A stretch of DNA of 64,000 nucleotides from Candidatus Bathyarchaeota archaeon (lineage in GTDB: Archaea > Thermoproteota > Bathyarchaeia > Bathyarchaeales > Bathycorpusculaceae). Shown piece after piece: positions 58,606 through 64,000 of the stretch (positions are counted from its first letter, which is position 1; the number at the start of each line of letters is the position of its first letter). The stretch spans positions 124,001-188,000 of the forward strand of contig JAOZIE010000023.1 in assembly GCA_026014485.1 (NCBI GenBank), given 5' to 3'. Below the pieces are notes generated by a model. It searched no databases and had not been told where the DNA came from. It saw nothing but the letters and a program-made list of their open reading frames with translations. Made by a program: the position numbers and the translations under genes.

Positions 58606-59952
58606 ATGTCTAAACGCATAATCGTCGTGGGCGCAAACGCTTCAGGAGTGGAAGCTGCTTCAGCCGCGCGTAAGAAGGACCGCACCGCCGAAATCACGCT
58701 GATTTCACAGGAGAAAAATTCGGGTTATAGCCGCTGTGGGTTACCTTTCGTTATCGGCGGGCACATAGCCAACTTCTCCGACTTGGTTGTTTATCCACCA
58801 GCGTATTTCCAGATGCTTAAGCTCACGTTGAAGCCTGAAACCACAGTCACAGCCGTAAACACCAAAGACAAAACCGTAACCTACGTCACCAAAGAAGGCG
58901 TCACAGAAACAGTGCCCTACGACAGTCTTGTGCTGGCTACAGGTGCAGATGCCTTCATGCCGCCCATCAAAGGACGCGAGAAACAGGGCATCCTTAGCCT
59001 CCGCAGTCTCGAAGACGGCGAAAAAATCCAAGCTGCAGTCAAGGCAGGAGCCAAATCTGCAGTCATCATGGGTGCAGGCTTAATCGGCTTAGAAGTAGGT
59101 GTCGGCTTAATTGAGCAGGGACTCACAGTAACCATCGTGGAGATGCTGCCGCAGATTCTGCCGCAGTTGCTGGACGCGGACATGGCAAAGCTTGTCCAAG
59201 AGCACTTGGAGGAGAAGGGCATGCGCATCCTCACCAGCAAAGGCGTCGAAGAATTCCTCGGAGACGACAAAGTGACCGCAATCGTGGCGGGCGGCGAAAA
59301 AATCGAAGCCGACCTGTTCATCAGCGCCTTTGGCGTACGTGCAAACACGAAACTCGCCGTGGACGCTGGCATCCCGCTGGGTGAGAGTCGGGCAATTAAG
59401 ACAAACGGACGCATGGAAACCGCTGTAAAAGATGTCTATGCAGTCGGCGACTGCGCTGAAGCGCCAAACCTCATAACTCATCGACCTATGTGTGCGCAGT
59501 TGGGCACCATAGCTGTTCGTCAAGGTAAGGTTGCAGGCGTAAACGCTGGCGGCGGCTACGCACAGTTCACGGGCATCTTAGCTTCAGCAGTGACGCGGCT
59601 TTTTGAAATCGAGGCTGGTAACACTGGCTTAACGGAAACCTCTGCCGCAAGAAACAGAATCGAAGTCGTAACCGGCGCAATAAGCAGCAAGACCAAGGCG
59701 GACTACTTCCCTGGTGCCAAACCCATCAAGGTGAAGTTGGTTGTTGAAAAGGAGTCGCAACGCATCATCGGCGGACAAGTCGTAGGCGGAGAAGAAGTCA
59801 CACAGCGCATAAACGCCCTCAGCTTCGCCATCCAAAAAGGCATGACCATCCGCGAACTCGCCAAGGCAGACACGGCATACGCGCCGCCTCTGAACGAAAC
59901 GTGGGAGCCAATGGTTCTCGCGGCAGAAATGGTTCTCATGAGGCTGCGGTAA
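58606..59952 (+). CDS. FAD/NAD(P) disulfide oxidoreductase (CoA-disulfide reductase/NADH oxidase type)
   Basis: 448 residues. FAD motif IIVVGANASGVEAASAA, single redox Cys (C44) in YSRCGLPFVIGG, NAD motif VIMGAGLIGLEVGVGL, and the FAD motif DVYAVGDCAEAP. The single Cys places it with CoA-disulfide reductases and NADH oxidases rather than dihydrolipoamide dehydrogenase (CxxxxC). Operon with gcvH suggests a thiol or lipoyl-linked redox role, by inference. Confidence 0.88.
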   Translation: MSKRIIVVGANASGVEAASAARKKDRTAEITLISQEKNSGYSRCGLPFVIGGHIANFSDLVVYPPAYFQMLKLTLKPETTVTAVNTKDKTVTYVTKEGVTETVPYDSLVLATGADAFMPPIKGREKQGILSLRSLEDGEKIQAAVKAGAKSAVIMGAGLIGLEVGVGLIEQGLTVTIVEMLPQILPQLLDADMAKLVQEHLEEKGMRILTSKGVEEFLGDDKVTAIVAGGEKIEADLFISAFGVRANTKLAVDAGIPLGESRAIKTNGRMETAVKDVYAVGDCAEAPNLITHRPMCAQLGTIAVRQGKVAGVNAGGGYAQFTGILASAVTRLFEIEAGNTGLTETSAARNRIEVVTGAISSKTKADYFPGAKPIKVKLVVEKESQRIIGGQVVGGEEVTQRINALSFAIQKGMTIRELAKADTAYAPPLNETWEPMVLAAEMVLMRLR

Positions 59953-60000
59953 ACCTCTTCCTCATTTTCTTTTTTGGTTTTTTTGTTTTTGTTTTCCACA
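59953..60000 (+). terminator. Poly-T terminator region
   Basis: Runs of T (CTTTTTTGGTTTTTTTGTTTTTGTTTT) directly after the oxidoreductase stop, without a clear hairpin, as usual for archaeal intrinsic termination. Confidence 0.5.
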
Positions 60001-60050
60001 TGGTGCTTTTTGGGGCAACCTTTTATGCTTGAAATAAGAATTTTTGGGTA

Positions 60051-61229
60051 ATGTACCCAGTTGAAAATCGCGGTTTAAATCGGAAAATCTTGGTCTTCAG
60101 TGTCGTTGCCCTCTTGGTTTCTGCGCTTTTTGTCTCCGCTGGTTTTTGGGCGCTGTCGCAAAGCCAGAATCCCCAAGCGTCTACGGCAGACCCCGCCGAC
60201 TTTTACCTAGGCGTCACAACAGGCGGTAACGTCTCAGAAGCCAAGGCAGTCATCGATAAAGTCAAAGGGTACACTAACATTGTTGCCTTCACCAGCTTGG
60301 AGGTTACAACGAACAGGACCAGCCTTGAAGAGGTCGCCGACTACGCATACAGTAACGGGTTGAGTTTTCTTGTGCAGATGGTGTATCCGTCGCCGTTTGC
60401 CAGCTTGAACTTTGACCCTTTTGAGTGGGCTTCAGATGCTAAAGTCAAGTACGGTGGGCAGTTTCTGGGTTATTACTTGTATGATGAGCCAGGCGGCAAC
60501 CAATTGGAAGGTGCAGGGTTTATCCAGTTTGACAGCAGCTCCATGCCCTACGACTACCGGGACGCCGCCAACACTTACGTTTATTATCTGTATCTTCAGA
60601 TGCGGGACTTTGTGAAGTGTACCCCTCTGTTCACTTCGGATTACGCGCTTTACTGGTACGATTACGAAGCAGGCTACGACACCGTTCTATGCCAGTTAGG
60701 CTGGAACAACTCCCGACCTTTGGAAATCGCGCTTTGCAGGGGCGCCGCGGAGATGCATAACAAAAGCTGGGGCGCCATTTTGACGTGGACGTATCAGCAT
60801 CCGCCGTACATGGAGTCTGCCTCCGAGCTTTATGCGGATATGGTGACCGCTTACAACGCAGGCGCCAAATACGTGCTCATCTTCAATTACCCCCAGACGG
60901 GACCCTACGGCGTGCTAAATGAAGACCACTTCAACGCCATCGAGGACTTCTGGAACTACGCATCACAGACCCCCCAGAACAAGACGTCGAACACGCAGAA
61001 GACGGCATATGTTGTCCCCGACAACTACGGCTGGGGCTTCCGAAATCTAAACGAGAAAATCTGGGGCGTCTGGGAAGCAGATGAGTTGTCGCCTGCGCTT
61101 TTGAGCGGCGTCACGGGGTTTGTGCAGACCTACGGCGACGGCTCCGACATAATCTATGGCTCTCCGTGGACGCAGGCTTTTTACAGGCTTCACTATGACC
61201 GCTTAATCTGGTGGAATAGCACAGAGTAG
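60051..61229 (+). CDS. Secreted TIM-barrel glycosidase-like protein
   Basis: 392 residues. An N-terminal membrane anchor/signal (about 12-35) is followed by an extracellular domain with DFYLGVTTGGNVSEAKAVID, FLGYYLYDEPGGNQ (candidate acid pair) and TWTYQHPPYM, AGAKYVLIFNYPQ, a pattern like glycoside-hydrolase barrels. No GH family can be named with confidence. Many Asn-x-Ser/Thr sites suggest N-glycosylation. TATA-like TTTTATGC near 60021. Confidence 0.7.
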   Translation: MYPVENRGLNRKILVFSVVALLVSALFVSAGFWALSQSQNPQASTADPADFYLGVTTGGNVSEAKAVIDKVKGYTNIVAFTSLEVTTNRTSLEEVADYAYSNGLSFLVQMVYPSPFASLNFDPFEWASDAKVKYGGQFLGYYLYDEPGGNQLEGAGFIQFDSSSMPYDYRDAANTYVYYLYLQMRDFVKCTPLFTSDYALYWYDYEAGYDTVLCQLGWNNSRPLEIALCRGAAEMHNKSWGAILTWTYQHPPYMESASELYADMVTAYNAGAKYVLIFNYPQTGPYGVLNEDHFNAIEDFWNYASQTPQNKTSNTQKTAYVVPDNYGWGFRNLNEKIWGVWEADELSPALLSGVTGFVQTYGDGSDIIYGSPWTQAFYRLHYDRLIWWNSTE

Positions 61230-61236
61230 CTCTGAA

Positions 61237-61422
61237 CTATTTCTCAGAGGATTTTTCGCCAAACCACTTTGAAAACCAATTAAAGCTGTTGCATTCATCT
61301 TTGGACGGGCAGGATACGCAGGGGAACTCTTCGCCTGCAAACTGAACAATCTGCATTATCTTGGTTTTTGCGGCAGCGTCCAGTTGAAGGGTGTTAAGCT
61401 GTTTTTCGAATTCGCTTTCCAC
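61237..61422 (-). CDS. Small Cys-containing protein
   Basis: 61 residues with a C-x2-C-x5-C cluster (FPCVSCPSKDECNSFNW) between two charged helices. It may bind Fe-S or zinc. It follows the ferritin-like gene on the same strand after 52 nt, with a GGAGACTGCCC just ahead of the start region, so it is probably co-expressed with it. Not a known family to me. Confidence 0.65.
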   Translation of the reverse strand: MESEFEKQLNTLQLDAAAKTKIMQIVQFAGEEFPCVSCPSKDECNSFNWFSKWFGEKSSEK

Positions 61423-61474
61423 TTGGGCAGTCTCCTTTTTTCAATCCAGTTTCTTCGTGCTGTGGTCTTGTGGG

Positions 61475-61933
61475 TTACTGCACGTTGGATATTCCCGGTT
61501 GGGTGAAGGGTTCTGTTATGCCGACAAGCAGTTTGCCGAACGTGTTTATGTGCTCCTCTTCTTCTGCTAAGATGTCTTCAAGTAGCCGCCGTGTAGTGTA
61601 ATCGCCTTCTTTGGCTGCTTGCTGTATAGCTTGCTTGTAGAGGTTTATGGCTTCCTCCTCGTTTTGCTCGTCCTGCTTGAGCATCTCGACGAGGCTGCCG
61701 CCGACGAAAATCGGGTCAGGCTCGGTTGTTGGCACCCCATCCAAGTAATCTAGCCGTTCCGCGAGGCGCTCAGCGTGTTTCATTTCGGCGATGGCGATTT
61801 TTCGGAAAATCCCCTCCACCACGGCGCCCTCTAAGCTGGTGACTTGGATGTGCTGCCACATGTATTGGATACTGACTTGGAGTTCAGCTGCTATTGCTTT
61901 GTTTAGGAATTCTATGAGTTTTTCAGAAACCAT
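61475..61933 (-). CDS. Bacterioferritin/ferritin-like diiron protein
   Basis: 152 residues, four-helix bundle. Iron ligands in LNKAIAAELQVSIQYMWQH, FRKIAIAEMKHAERLAERLD and EDILAEEEEHINTFGK (paired ExxH motifs). It stores or detoxifies iron and peroxide in anaerobes. TATA on the minus strand GCTTATATAG (61976-61985) lies about 45 nt upstream. Confidence 0.92.
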   Translation of the reverse strand: MVSEKLIEFLNKAIAAELQVSIQYMWQHIQVTSLEGAVVEGIFRKIAIAEMKHAERLAERLDYLDGVPTTEPDPIFVGGSLVEMLKQDEQNEEEAINLYKQAIQQAAKEGDYTTRRLLEDILAEEEEHINTFGKLLVGITEPFTQPGISNVQ

Positions 61934-61975
61934 AGTTATTCACCTAAGAATTGATGTTTAAACGTAGACTATCTT

Positions 61976-62035
61976 GCTATATAAGCTGAGTTCTTCCTGA
62001 ACCTCGTGGCGCTCTGGCAAGGTAGTTCTTATAAA
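61976..62035. promoter_or_regulatory. Divergent promoters of ferritin and flavodoxin genes
   Basis: Minus-strand TATA CTTATATAG (61976-61984) serves the ferritin gene; plus-strand TTCTTATAAA (62026-62035) serves the flavodoxin gene and predicts a transcript start near 62058, which decides TTG 62070 over an in-frame codon at 62040. Confidence 0.5.
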
Positions 62036-62069
62036 TCGAATGCCCCAAATATACCGTGAGGAAACAGAA

Positions 62070-62636
62070 TTGAACACTCTGGTCGTTTATGGAACTCGCT
62101 ATGGGGCAACCACGGGAACCGCTGAGGAAATAGCGAAAATTCTCCGCGAAGAGGGCTTTGACGTGAAAGTCGTCAACGCGAAAAAAGAAAAAATCAAAGA
62201 CATCACACCATACGACCTCATCGTTGTAGGCACAGGCGTAGCACTGGGCAAGTGGACTGGCGAAATCCAAGACTTTGTTAAACGTTTTGAAACCGAGCTA
62301 ACACAAAAGAAGATGGCGCTTTTTGTTTCAACAGGTAAGTTCATGGCTGAGCGTCAGCTTAAGGAAAAACCAACCGCTGTGGAGGATACTCGCAAAATCG
62401 ACATCGACGACAAAGTTGCCAAATACAAGCTGCATCCGATATCCATAGGCTTTTTTGGCGGCGTATTAAACCTCAACAAAATGAATTTTCTCAGCCGAAG
62501 AATGTTTGGGGGCTTCATCAAAGAGCAGATGGGCACGGACGGTTTCAACGAAACAGAGCCTGGCTTCTATGACATGCGGAACTGGGAAGAAATCCAGGTG
62601 TGGACAAAAGACCTCGCTCAAAAAGCCCGCCAGTAA
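62070..62636 (+). CDS. Flavodoxin-domain protein (HemG-like)
   Basis: 188 residues. FMN phosphate loop YGTRYGATTGTAEEIAKILR at the N-terminus, then DLIVVGTGVALGKWTGEIQD and FVSTGKF, as in flavodoxins and menaquinone-dependent protoporphyrinogen oxidase (HemG). Electron partner unknown. Start TTG 62070 from the TATA box at 62026-62035. Divergent from the ferritin gene, so it may join an iron or oxidative response. Confidence 0.87.
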   Translation: MNTLVVYGTRYGATTGTAEEIAKILREEGFDVKVVNAKKEKIKDITPYDLIVVGTGVALGKWTGEIQDFVKRFETELTQKKMALFVSTGKFMAERQLKEKPTAVEDTRKIDIDDKVAKYKLHPISIGFFGGVLNLNKMNFLSRRMFGGFIKEQMGTDGFNETEPGFYDMRNWEEIQVWTKDLAQKARQ

Positions 62637-62757
62637 CTTCCGCGCGTTTTCTGGTTGTTTTCCAAACTTTAGAACAGTCTTTGGCAGAGTTTAGAACGTT
62701 TGTTCCAAGGCATGGCGCTATAAGATGGGAAAACAATGCGTCCATTGGTGAAGAAGG

Positions 62758-63207
62758 ATGAAACATCCAAAACTGATATCGCTAATAGTCATGTTGACCA
62801 TCTTTGGCGGCGTTGCGGGTATATGCTGGGCACTTGTCAACACTCATCAACCAACTGACCAGTTGCCTACTTCGGTGCCGAACCTCACGATTCCTGAACA
62901 AGTACGAGACGACGCAGTAGCCTACATTGCAGCTAACCACGTTGAGACCGCGCAGTTCATGGATAGCTTTTCGTGGACCGGTGGACGAGTAACTCCTGAG
63001 GGTCTCTTGGGCGGCGAAACCTACATGTACCAAAGCCAAGGCTGGAACGTAACCATCACGTACCCCGTTGTGGTTGCTCCCGTCTACGATGTCACAGTCG
63101 ACTATTCGACCGCATCTGACGCCATAGGAATACCCTACCATGTAACCTGGGAAGGCATTTGGCAAGATGGATGCGTGACTGAGGCAAGCTACGTCTTCGT
63201 TCAGTAG
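62758..63207 (+). CDS. Membrane-anchored secreted protein, one copy of a repeat module
   Basis: 149 residues. N-terminal membrane anchor (about 7-27), short Pro/Thr linker, then one ~95-residue module starting QVRDDAVAYIAANHVETAQF and ending IWQDGCVTEASYVF. The module is clearly related to one in the next gene. Function unknown. TATA-like CTATAAGA (62719-62726) puts the transcript start close to ATG 62758. Confidence 0.78.
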   Translation: MKHPKLISLIVMLTIFGGVAGICWALVNTHQPTDQLPTSVPNLTIPEQVRDDAVAYIAANHVETAQFMDSFSWTGGRVTPEGLLGGETYMYQSQGWNVTITYPVVVAPVYDVTVDYSTASDAIGIPYHVTWEGIWQDGCVTEASYVFVQ

Positions 63208-63440
63208 ACCCCTCTCTCCAATCTGCCAACGAAGAGTGCTTCCTCAGTCTACCTTTTTTCTTTCTTTATTCGCAAAATATGTTGTTCCCACAGACTTTAC
63301 CGCTGAGAAATAAGTGGACAATTTTTTCGTTGGTGACGCTTGCTGTAGCATTTCTGTTCAACAATACCTTCAATAAGGTGTTTTGATGCCTAGAGTTATA
63401 TAGATTATTTCGACAAAAGAAATCTTTAGGTGAAGACAAT

Positions 63441-64000
63441 TTGGCTAACAAGATGTTATTTTCTGGAATAGCTTTAGTTATCGTAGTTGTACTTATCACT
63501 GGCTACGTCGGCTACACACTTAACCAGCCCGCTTCAACCCCGTCACCTTCTCCTTCTGCCTCTCCAATTCCTACGGCAACCGAAGAACCTCCTCTACAGA
63601 CAATAGAAGAATCAACGCAAAAGCAGGTACGCGACGAATCTATGGCGTATATTGAAAGCAACCACCCTGAAACCGCACAGTTCATGCAGGACCTTAACTG
63701 GTCAGGCGGCAGAGTCGAAACAGGATTGGTCGGCGCAGAAAACTACGCCTACACCACGCTTACCTCTGCGCCTGGCGCTGCAGGCTGGACGGTGACACTT
63801 AACTACCCCGTCGTTCCCGACCCAACCTACAAGGTGACTGCAAACTACACTCAAACAGGCGTTCAATTCCCCGTTGACATCTCATGGAACGGAACATGGC
63901 AAAACGGAAGCATCACAGAAACAAGCTACATATCAAATGTGAACGCGAATGAGCTTGCACCGCAGGAGCAAGTGCGAAACGACGTGATGAGCTACATACA
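63441..64000 (+). CDS. Membrane-anchored secreted protein, two or more copies of the same module (partial)
   Basis: 186 codons run off the right edge. TTG 63441 has AGGTGA 7 nt upstream and TATA-like TTATATAGA at 63396-63404. N-terminal membrane helix (about 6-26), a Pro/Ser/Thr linker (PSPSPSASPIPT), a module starting QVRDESMAYIESNHPETAQF and ending NGSITETSYI, then the beginning of a second module (QVRNDVMSYI) at the edge. A paralogue of the preceding gene, probably from tandem duplication. Confidence 0.82.
   Translation, partial: MANKMLFSGIALVIVVVLITGYVGYTLNQPASTPSPSPSASPIPTATEEPPLQTIEESTQKQVRDESMAYIESNHPETAQFMQDLNWSGGRVETGLVGAENYAYTTLTSAPGAAGWTVTLNYPVVPDPTYKVTANYTQTGVQFPVDISWNGTWQNGSITETSYISNVNANELAPQEQVRNDVMSYI

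Noticed and set aside
63266-63499. 77-codon minus-strand frame between the two secreted paralogues
   Set aside because: Asn/Thr-rich and overlapping the start of the downstream paralogue; low coding quality.

Overview
This window is chromosomal DNA of an archaeon. Archaeal or archaeal/eukaryotic-only genes include RNA polymerase subunits L and K, exosome Csl4, Dph2, thermosome, Alba, a histone, class I lysyl-tRNA synthetase, CTP-dependent riboflavin kinase, coenzyme F420 genes and a tetraether-synthase-like radical SAM enzyme. Ribosomal proteins S25e and S26e, which euryarchaea generally lack, together with both histone and Alba point to the TACK group. The abundance of TTG starts, the cofactor set and secreted proteins ending in a PEFP-type tail suggest Bathyarchaeia; that last step is inference. 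No rRNA, CRISPR array, phage or insertion sequence was seen. Genes are densely packed on both strands, often with 1-40 nt overlaps.

Layout. 1-12.6 kb: end of an unknown gene, dCMP deaminase, L10e-ppsA, dph2-methyltransferase, csl4-rpoL-L22e-like gene, tRNA-Glu, a divergent pair (HD dNTPase-like / thymidylate kinase) and small unknowns. 12.9-17 kb: a five-gene operon (FAD dehydrogenase, Zn-ribbon protein, helical protein, SPFH/Zn-ribbon protein, membrane protein) resembling bacterial PspA-YdjGHI membrane-stress loci. 17-26 kb: surface proteins (a PQQ beta-propeller fused to a GT39 glycosyltransferase; a pair of overlapping propeller genes), lysS, tRNA-Arg. 25.8-33.9 kb: serS, S3Ae, moaE, cofD, PhoU-like, TrmB regulator divergent from the Tes-like radical SAM gene, S25e. 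33.9-43.7 kb: cyclophilin-like protein, DegT aminotransferase, NAD-kinase-like protein, trpB2 divergent from an HTH-ACT regulator, thermosome-rpoK, Mut7-C and pyrC, CBS protein. 44-58 kb: S26e, phosphatidyltransferase, alba, histone, TatD, S17e, glycerate kinase, moaD, SAM hydrolase, CofE-like, acdA, ribK, a beta-helix protein, inositol-phosphate synthase. 57.4-64 kb: ArsR regulator with a membrane partner, gcvH with a disulfide oxidoreductase, a glycosidase-like protein, ferritin, flavodoxin and two related secreted proteins.

Functional picture. Housekeeping translation and transcription genes are interleaved with cofactor genes (F420, molybdopterin, flavin), central carbon genes (ppsA, acdA, glycerate kinase), nucleotide synthesis (tmk, dCMP deaminase, pyrC) and membrane-lipid genes (Tes-like, inositol-phosphate synthase, CDP-alcohol transferase), fitting an anaerobe with tetraether lipids.

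Most unusual points: (1) a ~70-nt element present three times, always just 3' of a gene on the same strand, with an 11-bp stem kept by compensating wobble changes, a conserved loop and a possible second pairing; (2) rpoK has no ATG/GTG/TTG start and seems to begin at ACG; (3) an L22e-like ribosomal protein; (4) the SPFH operon; (5) the propeller-GT39 fusion; (6) palindromic operator candidates at trpB2 and at the ArsR gene.
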